Source of the DNA: Alphaproteobacteria bacterium
Lineage (GTDB): Bacteria; Pseudomonadota; Alphaproteobacteria; JAJFFI01
DNA length: 64,000 nt
Direction: 5' to 3'
Assembly (NCBI GenBank): GCA_030066595.1
Contig: JASJBI010000018.1
Location: forward strand, 20,000 to 83,999
Part shown: piece after piece, positions 34,617 to 42,874 of the stretch
How the letters are laid out: each line of letters begins with the position of its first letter
How positions within the stretch are numbered: position 1 is the stretch's first letter
Position numbers and translations under genes: made by a program
The notes under the pieces: model-generated
Told to the model about the DNA's origin: nothing
The model's input: the letters and a program-made list of their open reading frames with translations, nothing else
The model's database searches: none

Positions 34617-36719
34617 ATGAGTATCTTCGGCGCGATGTTTTCCGGCGTGTCCGGCCTGTCTTCTCAGAGCCAGGCCCTGGGCATGATCTCGGACAACATC
34701 TCGAACGTGAATACCACCGGCTACAAGCGCACCCGGGCCCGGTTTTCGACCCTGGTGACCCAGAACGCGACCCAGAACAGCTTCTCGCCGGGCGGTGTCC
34801 GCGCCAACCCCTTCCAGGAGGTCGCCACTCAGGGACTGCTGCAGGCCTCGGCCTCGCAGACCGACGTCGCCATCGTGGGCGACGGTTTCTTCGTCGTGAA
34901 CGAATCGGCGACCCCGGGGCTCACGAACGAGTTCCTGTACACCCGGGCCGGCTCCTACGCGCCGGACAAGAGCGGCTTTCTGAGGAACACGGCGGGCTTC
35001 TACCTGATGGGCTTCCCGACCGACGCGAACGGGGTGCCCACGGTCGGCAACACCAGCGTGCTGAGCAGCCTGAACGCCATCAACGTCGCCGGCATCAGCG
35101 GCAGCGCCACGCCGACAACCCAGATCGGCGTCGGCGCCAACCTGCCGGCCACCTCGGCGATCGGTTCGACCCAGAACGTCACGGTCCAGGTTTTCGACTC
35201 TCTCGGCGTCGACCACAATCTCTCACTGACCTTCACGAAAAGCGCACAGAATCAGTGGGATGTGAATGCGACGCCGCCGCGCGGCGCGCAGCTTACCGTG
35301 CTGGACGATCCGAACGGCATCCCCTATCGCGCGGCGGGGCGGATCGATTTCGACGCCATCCCAACGGATACCGAAACGGTGGTCCTCACCGACGCCACGA
35401 ACGGCGCGCTGACCTTCGAGTTCGATACGGGCGGCGGCGTGACTGCCGGCAACATCCCCGTGAGCCTCACCGGACTGACCACCACGGCGGAGGTCGCGAC
35501 GGCCCTGCAGACCGCCTACGCGAACTTCAGCGGTTCGTACAACGCCGCGACCGAGACGAACAACGTGGTGATCGGCGGCGGCAACATCGCGACATTTCCG
35601 ACACCGACCATGACAGCCGCGACGACGGGCATCAGTGCCGCCGTCGACGCGATCGTTCAGGCCCTGCCCGGCATGACCGCCGGCTCCCTGCAGGTGGATG
35701 TCGAGATCGACAATGGCGGAACGGAGATCCGCTTCACGGGCATGGCGGGCCTCAAATACGGCATCGACGGCGGCGCCGCCGGTGTCGCCGGCGCGGACTC
35801 GGGCGACCTTGTGGGTGCGACCACCGTCGAGCTCTATGTCAACGACGGCACCAACGACGTGCGCATTGCCACCTTGGCCATGGGTGCCGCCCCGACGCTG
35901 GGTGCCGGTCCGCCCGTCGACGGCGCCTATGGCAACATCACCTTGGACACCTTCACGCGCCAGGCGGGCGACACCCGCATGACCGTGGGCACCGGGCTTG
36001 ACGCCGCTTCGCTGTTCCTGCAGCAAGGCAGCGCCACCGACGGTGCACTGACCGTGGATCTCAGCGGCATAACGATCACGCCGACCAACAATCCGCCGGC
36101 CGCGATTACCCAGGCGACCGGCGCGACCAACGTCTACACGATCCCCCAGGCGACCTCCTACGCCACGGCCGGCATCGTGTTCAACTCGGACGGCACGCCG
36201 GCCAGCTTCAACGTGGGCTCGGTGGACCTCACCTACTCCAACGGCGCGGCCGCCAGCACCGGGGTGACCATCGACTTCGGCACCGCGGGCCAGGGCGACG
36301 CCATGACCCAGTTCGCCAGCGACTTCATCATCTACTTCATAACCCAGAACGGCGTCCGCTTCGGCTCGTTCAACGGCGTGACGATCGGCGAGGATGGGCT
36401 GGTAACGGCGCTGTTCGACAACGGGCAAAGCACGCCGATCTTCCAGATCCCGATCGTGACCTTCCCGAACCCGAACGGCCTGTTCTCAAAGTCGGGCAAC
36501 GTGTTCGCCGAGAGCGATGCCAGCGGCAACGGCCTGATCAACACCGCCGGGGCCGGCTCCGCCGGCACCATCGCCTCGGGCTCGCTGGAGGCGTCCACAG
36601 TGGACATCGCCACCGAGTTCACCAACATGATCATCACCCAGCAGGCCTACTCGGCCTCGGCGCGGATCATCACCACCGCGGACGAGATGTTGGACGAGGT
36701 CGTCCGGATCGCCCGGTAG
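34617..36719 (+). CDS. flgE: Flagellar hook protein FlgE, long form
   Basis: 700 residues compared with about 400 in E. coli. The N-terminus MSIFGAMFSGVSGLSSQSQALGMISDNISNVNTTGYKRTRARFSTLV and C-terminus SLEASTVDIATEFTNMIITQQAYSASARIITTADEMLDEVVRIAR are canonical, with QTDVAIVGDGFFVVNESATPG between. The extra central region (about 240-460) includes a stretch, AGLKYGIDGGAAGVAGADSGDLVGATTVELYVNDGTNDVRIATLAM, related to the second half of the module in FliD and flagellin. AAGGAG supplies the ribosome site. A strong terminator follows. Confidence 0.95.
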   Translation: MSIFGAMFSGVSGLSSQSQALGMISDNISNVNTTGYKRTRARFSTLVTQNATQNSFSPGGVRANPFQEVATQGLLQASASQTDVAIVGDGFFVVNESATPGLTNEFLYTRAGSYAPDKSGFLRNTAGFYLMGFPTDANGVPTVGNTSVLSSLNAINVAGISGSATPTTQIGVGANLPATSAIGSTQNVTVQVFDSLGVDHNLSLTFTKSAQNQWDVNATPPRGAQLTVLDDPNGIPYRAAGRIDFDAIPTDTETVVLTDATNGALTFEFDTGGGVTAGNIPVSLTGLTTTAEVATALQTAYANFSGSYNAATETNNVVIGGGNIATFPTPTMTAATTGISAAVDAIVQALPGMTAGSLQVDVEIDNGGTEIRFTGMAGLKYGIDGGAAGVAGADSGDLVGATTVELYVNDGTNDVRIATLAMGAAPTLGAGPPVDGAYGNITLDTFTRQAGDTRMTVGTGLDAASLFLQQGSATDGALTVDLSGITITPTNNPPAAITQATGATNVYTIPQATSYATAGIVFNSDGTPASFNVGSVDLTYSNGAAASTGVTIDFGTAGQGDAMTQFASDFIIYFITQNGVRFGSFNGVTIGEDGLVTALFDNGQSTPIFQIPIVTFPNPNGLFSKSGNVFAESDASGNGLINTAGAGSAGTIASGSLEASTVDIATEFTNMIITQQAYSASARIITTADEMLDEVVRIAR

Positions 36720-36743
36720 TGGTCTTTCCGGCTATGCCTAATG

Positions 36744-36779
36744 GCCGGCCAGCGCCCACCCAGCGCTGGCCGGCTTTTT
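36744..36779 (+). terminator. Rho-independent terminator after flgE
   Basis: GCCGGCCAGCGC, a 7-base loop, then GCGCTGGCCGGC and TTTTT. A perfect 12-bp stem with a T-run, which separates the fliK-flgD-flgE unit from sciP. Confidence 0.92.
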
Positions 36780-36891
36780 CCTTAAATTCCAGCTTTTGCC
36801 AATGGTTAACCGTTGCGTTTAGGGCTTTTTTAAACCGTACCGCATACACTCGGGCAAGCTGTGAACACGTAGTTCCCGACGGAGACAAGGT

Positions 36892-37212
36892 ATGGCTTTC
36901 GACAGCCGCGAACAGGTCAGAAGCGTTATCGGACCCGACGGAACGAGTATGACGATTGACGATCTTCCACCGCCCGACACCACCCGCTGGGTGATCCGTC
37001 GGAAGGCACAGGTTGTTGCCGGCGTCCGGGGCGGTTTGATCACGCTGGAGGAGGCCTGCGAGCGCTACAAGCTGTCGGTCGAGGAGTTCCAGTCCTGGCA
37101 GCGGCTGATCGAGCGCCACGGCCTGCCCGGCCTTCGGGTCACCCGCACCCAGAAGTACCGCGAGAACGAGACCACCGGGACCCGGGAAATCGATCGTCGC
37201 GCGGAGTTCTGA
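36892..37212 (+). CDS. sciP: SciP-like CtrA-inhibitory protein (DUF1153)
   Basis: 106 residues: VIGPDGTSMTIDDLPPPDTTRWVIRRKAQVVAGVRGGLITLEEACERYKLSVEEFQSWQRLIERHGLPGLRVTRTQKYRE. This is the DUF1153 helix-turn-helix signature of Caulobacter SciP, which binds CtrA-activated promoters and CtrA and lowers transcription of motility genes. In Caulobacter it is also in a flagellar gene cluster next to fliF. The start has GGAGACAAGGT upstream. It lies alone between the flgE terminator and fliF. Confidence 0.85.
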   Translation: MAFDSREQVRSVIGPDGTSMTIDDLPPPDTTRWVIRRKAQVVAGVRGGLITLEEACERYKLSVEEFQSWQRLIERHGLPGLRVTRTQKYRENETTGTREIDRRAEF

Positions 37213-37283
37213 TCCTCCGCAAGGGGATACCACCCGACGCCCGATCTCTGGCCTCGCGCGGCGGCAATTTCTTCCCCTCGCCA

Positions 37284-37296
37284 GGCAGAATTTGCC
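37284..37296. promoter_or_regulatory. FlbD/ftr-like palindrome upstream of fliF
   Basis: GGCAGAATTTGCC. The 18 bases from 37284 are identical to those at the proximal flagellin site. A partial copy GGCAATTTCTTCC lies 21 bp upstream. No good sigma-54 promoter follows; in Caulobacter FlbD represses fliF from such a site. Confidence 0.55.
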
Positions 37297-37302
37297 CAGC
37301 AA

Positions 37303-37317
37303 TTAACTAGATTTTCA
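37303..37317. promoter_or_regulatory. CtrA-like box upstream of fliF (one mismatch)
   Basis: TTAA-N7-TTCA, beginning 7 bp after the FlbD-type palindrome and 105 bp before the fliF start. Adjacent sites would allow FlbD to block CtrA activation. Confidence 0.4.
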
Positions 37318-37421
37318 CAGCGCCTCGGTAGCGTGGAACCTCTTGAGGCATAACGAGTTTGCGTGCCTCGAGCCCACCGTCAGGACGGCCCAATCGCGCC
37401 AGCCCAACCGAGGTACGGTAA

Positions 37422-39056
37422 GTGAATTCTCTTATGCACTTGATCAGATCCTTGGGCACCGCGCGGGTCGCCGCCCTTGGATTGAGCGCTGCCCTCCTAC
37501 TCGGCTTTTTCGTGTTTCTGATGGCTCGGTTCACGAGCCCCGAAATGGCCCTGCTTTACGGCGAGCTCGATCCGGACGACACCAGCCAGATCGTGTCGAA
37601 GCTCGAGGCGCTCGGCGTGCCGCACAAGATCGCTGGCGACGGCACGCAAGTCTATGTCGCGTCCGACCGGGTCCTCAGGCTGCGCATGAGCATGGCCGAG
37701 GAAGGCCTGCCCAGTGGCGGTTCGGTGGGCTACGAGATCTTCGACCGGTCCGAGGGAATCGGCAGTTCCAGCTTCGTCCAGAACGTCAACCGGCTGCGCG
37801 CGCTGGAAGGCGAGTTGGCCCGGTCGATCCGTACGGTCGCGCAGGTCAAGGCAGCGCGGGTCCACCTGGTGCTGCCCCGCCGGCAGCTGTTCAGCCGCAC
37901 CCATCACGAGCCAACGGCGTCGATTGCCCTCCAGCTTAAGGGCGGCAGCCAGCTCTCGGGCGAGCAGGTGTCGGCCATTCAGTACCTGGTCGCCGCGGCG
38001 GTGCCCGGTCTGAACCCGCAGAATGTGTCCATTGTGGACAGCCGCGGCAAGCTGCTGGCACGCGGGGGTGAAGGCGAGGACAGCGCCCAGCTGGCGGCAA
38101 CGTCGGCCCAGGAGACGCGACAGGCCTACGAGCATCGGGTGGCCCGCAAGATCGAGGAACTGCTGGAGCGCTCGCTCGGGCCGGGGACCGTCCGGGCGCA
38201 GGTCGCCGCGGAGCTGGACTTCGACCGCATCACCACGACCGAAGAGACATACGACCCGGACAGCCAAGTGGTTCGCTCGACCCAGTCCGTCGAAGAGCGC
38301 AGCGATTCCAAGGACGGCGAGAAAGGCCCGACCCCTGTGACGGTTGCCGAGGAGCTGCCCGAGCCTGAGACCACGCAGGAAGGCCCCGAGAAGGTCAGCA
38401 CCGAGAGCAACGCCCGCACGGAGGAGACCGTCAACTACGAGATCTCGCGCGTGGTCAAGAACCATGTGCGCGAATCCGGCTTGGTCAAGCGCATCTCCGT
38501 CGCGGTGCTGGTCGATGGCGTCTACGGACCGCCCGGTGAAGATGAAATCCGGCCGTACGAGCCGCGCAGCGAGGAGGACATGCAGCGGATCACCGCGCTG
38601 GTCCGCTCGGCGATGGGCTACGACGAAACCCGCGGCGATACGGTCGAGGTCGTGAATATGCAGTTCGCCCAAGCCGAGGCCCTGGAAGACGAGGCGTACC
38701 ATCCGCTCCTGGACTTCGACAAGAACGACATCTTCCGGATTGGCGAGGTCTTGATCCTGTTGATCACCGCGGTGCTGATCATCCTGTTCGTGGTGCGCCC
38801 GGTCATGCAGCGCCTGCTGGACCAGCTGCCGAAGCCGGGCGGAGAGGCGGACGGACCGGCGCAGCTCACCGACGGATCGGGCGGCGTCGGGGCCCTACCG
38901 GACGGCACCGACCCAGAGGACGCCAGTATGATCGACATCGCGGCGATCGAGGGCAAGGTGAAGCAGTCCTCGATTCGCAAGGTGGGCGAGATCGTTCAGA
39001 ACCACCCCGAGGAATCCGTCGCGATCCTGCGCAACTGGATGTTCAACGAGGGCTAG
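37422..39056 (+). CDS. fliF: Flagellar MS-ring protein FliF
   Basis: 544 residues. The first transmembrane helix is at about 15-36 ([22 protein letters not shown]), followed by the ring-building region [37 protein letters not shown] and [33 protein letters not shown]. The second helix is at about 433-460 ([26 protein letters not shown]). The FliG-binding tail ends [22 protein letters not shown]. It starts with GTG at 37422, with GAGGT eight bases upstream; an in-frame ATG at 37434 is possible. It is the first gene of the fliF-to-flhA operon. Confidence 0.95.
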   Translation: MNSLMHLIRSLGTARVAALGLSAALLLGFFVFLMARFTSPEMALLYGELDPDDTSQIVSKLEALGVPHKIAGDGTQVYVASDRVLRLRMSMAEEGLPSGGSVGYEIFDRSEGIGSSSFVQNVNRLRALEGELARSIRTVAQVKAARVHLVLPRRQLFSRTHHEPTASIALQLKGGSQLSGEQVSAIQYLVAAAVPGLNPQNVSIVDSRGKLLARGGEGEDSAQLAATSAQETRQAYEHRVARKIEELLERSLGPGTVRAQVAAELDFDRITTTEETYDPDSQVVRSTQSVEERSDSKDGEKGPTPVTVAEELPEPETTQEGPEKVSTESNARTEETVNYEISRVVKNHVRESGLVKRISVAVLVDGVYGPPGEDEIRPYEPRSEEDMQRITALVRSAMGYDETRGDTVEVVNMQFAQAEALEDEAYHPLLDFDKNDIFRIGEVLILLITAVLIILFVVRPVMQRLLDQLPKPGGEADGPAQLTDGSGGVGALPDGTDPEDASMIDIAAIEGKVKQSSIRKVGEIVQNHPEESVAILRNWMFNEG

Positions 39057-39060
39057 GACG

Positions 39061-40086
39061 GTGGCTGGGCAGCAGGCACGAGAGGGCAATAAGCCGCTCA
39101 CAGGCGTCGAGAAGGCGGCCATCCTGTTAATGGCGATCGGCGAGGAAAACGCCTCGTCCCTGTTCGAGAAGATGGATGACGACGAGATCCGCGAGATCTC
39201 CCAGACCATGGCGCATCTGGGCACCATCGATTCGGATCTGGTGGAGCGCTTGTTCGTCGAGTTCGCCGATCTGATCTCGAATACCAGCTCGCTGGTCGGC
39301 ACCTACGAGAGCACGGAACGGCTCCTGCAGAACGTCCTGCCGGGCACAAGGGTGGAATCCATCATGGAGGAAATCCGCGGGCCCGCAGGTCGCACCATGT
39401 GGGACAAGCTGGCCAACGTGAACGAGCAGATGCTGGCCAACTATCTGAAGAACGAATACCCCCAAACCGTCGCCGTGGTGCTGTCGAAGATCAGGCCGGA
39501 TCACGCCGCGCCCGTGCTCGCGCTCTTGCCCGAGAGCTTCGCCATGGAGGTCATCATGCGCATGCTGCGCATGGAGTCCGTGCAGCGCGAGATCCTCGAC
39601 GACGTGGAGAACACGCTCAGAACCGAGTTCATGAGCAACCTCGCGCGCACCAACCGGCGCGACGCGCACGAGCTGATGGCCGAGATCTTCAACGGCTTCG
39701 ATCGCGGCACCGAGGCGCGGTTCATGGAGGCCCTCGAGGAACGCAACAAGGAATCCGCCGAGAAGATCAAGCAACTGATGTTCACCTTCGAGGATCTCGC
39801 GACCCTGGACCCGGGTTCTATCCAGACGCTGCTCAGCAAGGTCGACAATGCGCGTCTCGCGCTCGCGCTCAAGGGCGCCTCGGATCCGCTCAAGGATCTG
39901 TTCCTGTCGAACATGTCGACCCGCGCCGCGAAGTTCCTCCAGGACGAGATGTCGGACATGGGGCCGGTGCGGTTGCGCGACGTCGACGAAGCGCAGACCG
40001 AGCTGGTCAACGTGGCCAAGAGCCTGGCCGCCGCTGGCGAGATCGTGATCCTCGACAACAAAGACGACGACGAGCTGATTTACTGA
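39061..40086 (+). CDS. fliG: Flagellar motor switch protein FliG
   Basis: 341 residues starting with GTG, four bases after the fliF stop. The N-terminal FliF-binding domain is [42 protein letters not shown]; the middle has the EHPQ-equivalent [28 protein letters not shown]. The C-terminal torque domain is [81 protein letters not shown], with the charged residues that contact the stator. Confidence 0.97.
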   Translation: MAGQQAREGNKPLTGVEKAAILLMAIGEENASSLFEKMDDDEIREISQTMAHLGTIDSDLVERLFVEFADLISNTSSLVGTYESTERLLQNVLPGTRVESIMEEIRGPAGRTMWDKLANVNEQMLANYLKNEYPQTVAVVLSKIRPDHAAPVLALLPESFAMEVIMRMLRMESVQREILDDVENTLRTEFMSNLARTNRRDAHELMAEIFNGFDRGTEARFMEALEERNKESAEKIKQLMFTFEDLATLDPGSIQTLLSKVDNARLALALKGASDPLKDLFLSNMSTRAAKFLQDEMSDMGPVRLRDVDEAQTELVNVAKSLAAAGEIVILDNKDDDELIY

Positions 40087-40099
40087 CCGGATCGGTATC

Positions 40100-40822
40100 A
40101 TGGGCGAAGCGGAAAAGTTCCTGTTCGATGCCAGTTTCGATGCCAAAAACGGCTCGTCGGTGGACGATCGCGCGCGCCTGGAGGAGGAGCGGCGCCGAGA
40201 GGAACAGGAACAGGCGCTGACGGAGTTGCGCGCGGCCGCCTTCGAAGAGGGCCGGCAGGCCGGATTCGCGGAGGCCAATCAGTCGATCGCACAGGCCACC
40301 GCCCAGACGCTGGCCAACATCCGGACCGCCATGGACGCGCTGCATGGCGAGCGCGAGGCCATCAAAGCACAGATGCAGACGGGGGCGGCCGAGGTGGCGC
40401 TGGCCCTGATGCGCAAGTTCCTGCCCGAGTTCGTACGCCGCAACTCCCTCGAAGAATTCGAGGGGCTGATCCAGTCGGCCCTCGCGGAGCTCCTCGGCGA
40501 GCCCCGCGTCGTGGTCCGGGTGCACGACGGCATGCTGGATCCGATCCGCGAGCGTATCGACGGCATTGCCGGCCGCTGCGGCTATGACGGCGATGTGGTC
40601 CTGCTCGCCGATCCGGAGTTGCAGCCGTCCGACTGCATGATCGAGTGGGCCGATGGCGGCGCCGAGCGGAGCACGGAGCGGCTGTGGCAGGAGATCGAGG
40701 CCGCGGCCAGCCGGATGATACCGGCGATGTCACTGCCTGGAAATTCGACCCCGAAGGGGAATGAGACCGGGGCGGAGGTCGGCCGGCCGACCGAGCCCTT
40801 GCCGGCGGCTTCGGACGCCTAA
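40100..40822 (+). CDS. fliH: Flagellar export stalk protein FliH
   Basis: 240 residues. A charged helical region (DDRARLEEERRREEQEQALTELRAAAFEEGRQAGFAEANQS) precedes the VATPase-E-like C-terminal domain: AAEVALALMRKFLPEFVRRNSLEEFEGLIQSALAELLGEPRVVVRVHDGMLDPIRERIDGIAGRCGYDGDVVLLADPELQPSDCMIEWADGGAER. It is the peripheral stalk for the FliI ATPase. fliI and fliJ are at 46906-48644 on the other strand. The last 30 residues are disordered. Confidence 0.88.
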   Translation: MGEAEKFLFDASFDAKNGSSVDDRARLEEERRREEQEQALTELRAAAFEEGRQAGFAEANQSIAQATAQTLANIRTAMDALHGEREAIKAQMQTGAAEVALALMRKFLPEFVRRNSLEEFEGLIQSALAELLGEPRVVVRVHDGMLDPIRERIDGIAGRCGYDGDVVLLADPELQPSDCMIEWADGGAERSTERLWQEIEAAASRMIPAMSLPGNSTPKGNETGAEVGRPTEPLPAASDA

Positions 40823-40851
40823 CGCGGCGGAGCCGCAACAAGGAGAACACC

Positions 40852-41355
40852 ATGTCTGACGACAAGGATCTGGAACTCGAGGAACTCAAGGATCAAGACG
40901 GAGCCGCAGGCGAACCGCCCGGCGACGGGGCCGCGGCGGACCCGCCAGCCGGCGACGGCGAGGAAGCGGACGCCGCTGGCGAGGACAAGCACGATCCCAA
41001 CGACGACATCATGGCCGCTTGGGAAGCCGAGACCGAGCAAGCCGGGGCCCAGCAGGAGCCCGCCGGCGAGCCCGAAGGTGACGGCCAGCATCCGGATGCG
41101 ACGCGGAACGCCAAGGACCTTGAAGCCGTCTACGACATCCCGGTGCAGGTCCAGGCAGTGCTTGGCCGGGCCACCATGCAGGTCAGCCAGCTTCTGAAGC
41201 TCGGCCGCGGGGCCGTGGTCGAGCTCGACCGAAAGGTCGGCGAAGCCGTCGACATCTACGTCAACAACCGGCTGGTCGCCCGCGGCGAAGTGGTTGTCGT
41301 CAACGAGCGGCTGGGCGTGACCATGACCGAGATCATCAAGACGGACCATGCCTAA
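40852..41355 (+). CDS. fliN: Flagellar motor switch protein FliN
   Basis: 167 residues. The first 85 are acidic and disordered (Asp/Glu/Gly/Ala-rich), much longer than in E. coli FliN. The SpoA domain is VYDIPVQVQAVLGRATMQVSQLLKLGRGAVVELDRKVGEAVDIYVNNRLVARGEVVVVNERLGVTMTEIIK. It forms the base of the C-ring with FliM and helps dock FliH. AAGGAGAACACC precedes the ATG. Confidence 0.95.
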   Translation: MSDDKDLELEELKDQDGAAGEPPGDGAAADPPAGDGEEADAAGEDKHDPNDDIMAAWEAETEQAGAQQEPAGEPEGDGQHPDATRNAKDLEAVYDIPVQVQAVLGRATMQVSQLLKLGRGAVVELDRKVGEAVDIYVNNRLVARGEVVVVNERLGVTMTEIIKTDHA

Positions 41356-41471
41356 GGTCCCGGATGAGGCGAGCGGAAGGTATCCCAGCCGTCATGACGC
41401 CGGCGTCGACTGGGCACCAGCAGTGAGACCGGCCGGCTGACGGCGCGACGCTTCCAGCGGGGAGAAAGTTA

Positions 41472-42848
41472 ATGCGATTGCTGATTATTGGATCACTGGA
41501 AGGCCATATCACGGCCGCTGGCAAGATCGCCCTGGCCCGCGGCGCCAAGGTGGCCCAGGCCGACGATATCGCCTCGGGGCTCAACGCCCTGCGGTCCGGT
41601 CAAGGCGCGGACATGGTGATGATCGACGTCAAACTGGACATTGCCGACTTCATCGCCAGCCTGCAGGCGGAACGGATCACCATTCCCGTGGTCGCCTGCG
41701 GGATCGGCAGTGATGCGCCCACCGCGGTCGCGGCGATCAAGGCCGGCGCCAAGGAATACGTCCCCCTGCCCCCGGATCCCGAACTCATCGCGGCGGTGCT
41801 CGAGGCCGTCACCGAAGAAAGCAGCGAGATCGTCTACAAGGACCCGTCCATGGAGGCGGTCTTTCAGCTGGCCGACCAGGTGGCCGGCAGCGACGCCAGC
41901 ATCTTGATCGTCGGCGAGTCCGGCACCGGCAAGGAGATCATGGCCCGCTACGTTCATCGCAAGAGCAAGCGCGCCGACCGCCCCTTCGTCTCGGTGAACT
42001 GCGCGGCGATCCCCGAGACCCTCTTGGAGTCCGAGCTCTTCGGGCACGAGAAGGGTGCCTTCACCGGGGCCGTCGCCCGTCGCATCGGCAAGTTCGAGGA
42101 AGCCAGCGGCGGCACCTTGTTGCTGGACGAGATCAGCGAAATGGAGCCGCGCCTGCAGGCGAAGTTGCTGCGGGCCATCCAGGAGCGCGAGATCGACCGG
42201 GTTGGCGGCAACAAGCCGATCAAGGTCGACATCCGGGTGATCGCCACCACCAACCGCGATTTGGAAGAACAGGTCCGCAAGAGCGCGTTTCGGGAAGACC
42301 TGCTGTTTCGCCTGAACGTGGTCAGCTTGAATCTGCCGCCGCTGCGTGCGCGGCCGATGGACATAGGGCTCCTGGCCGAGCATTTCATCCGCAAGTATGC
42401 GGAAGCCAACGGGCTGCCGGCGCGCCCGCTCGCGGACCAGACGCTCGATGTGCTCCGGGCCTATGGCTGGCGCGGCAACGTGCGCGAGCTCGAGAACACC
42501 ATGCATCGCGCCGTGCTGCTGGCCACCGGCGATGAGATCGGTCCTGAGGCGATCCGTCTGGCGGATGGAAGCCAGATCGGCGACGCACCGGCGGGCGCGG
42601 CGGCCGGGCTGGCCGCCGCGGCGGCGACCGCCACGGCCGCCTCCACCAGCGGCCTCGTGGGCCGCACCGTCGCGGACGTGGAACGCGACCTGATCATCGA
42701 CACCCTGGACCATTGCCTGGGCAACCGGACCCACGCGGCCAACATCCTGGGCATCTCGATCCGCACGCTGAGAAACAAGCTGAAACAGTACAACGAACAG
42801 GGAATCCGCGTGCCGTCGCCGCGCGACGGACAGCGGGCGGGCGCCTGA
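41472..42848 (+). CDS. flbD: Sigma-54-dependent flagellar regulator FlbD
   Basis: 458 residues. The N-terminal receiver-like domain (about 1-120) is degenerate: it starts MRLLIIGSLEGH without the acidic pair, as in Caulobacter FlbD, which works without classical phosphorylation. The AAA+ domain has Walker A GESGTGKE (148-155), the sigma-54 contact loop GAFTGA (195-200) and Walker B GGTLLLDE (213-220). The Fis-type helix-turn-helix is LIIDTLDHCLGNRTHAANILGISIRTLRNKLKQY (about 410-443). Together with FliX it should activate the sigma-54 promoters of flagellin, flgI and fliK and repress fliF. GGGGAGAAAG supplies the ribosome site. Confidence 0.92.
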   Translation: MRLLIIGSLEGHITAAGKIALARGAKVAQADDIASGLNALRSGQGADMVMIDVKLDIADFIASLQAERITIPVVACGIGSDAPTAVAAIKAGAKEYVPLPPDPELIAAVLEAVTEESSEIVYKDPSMEAVFQLADQVAGSDASILIVGESGTGKEIMARYVHRKSKRADRPFVSVNCAAIPETLLESELFGHEKGAFTGAVARRIGKFEEASGGTLLLDEISEMEPRLQAKLLRAIQEREIDRVGGNKPIKVDIRVIATTNRDLEEQVRKSAFREDLLFRLNVVSLNLPPLRARPMDIGLLAEHFIRKYAEANGLPARPLADQTLDVLRAYGWRGNVRELENTMHRAVLLATGDEIGPEAIRLADGSQIGDAPAGAAAGLAAAAATATAASTSGLVGRTVADVERDLIIDTLDHCLGNRTHAANILGISIRTLRNKLKQYNEQGIRVPSPRDGQRAGA

Positions 42849-42874
42849 ACCGGATCGCACGGGTGCCTTAGGAC

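Noticed and set aside
37341..37366. A possible sigma-54 promoter before fliF (GAGGCATAACGAGTTTGCG)
   Set aside because: GG and GC are 14 rather than 12 bases apart, so sigma-54 would not be expected to use it.
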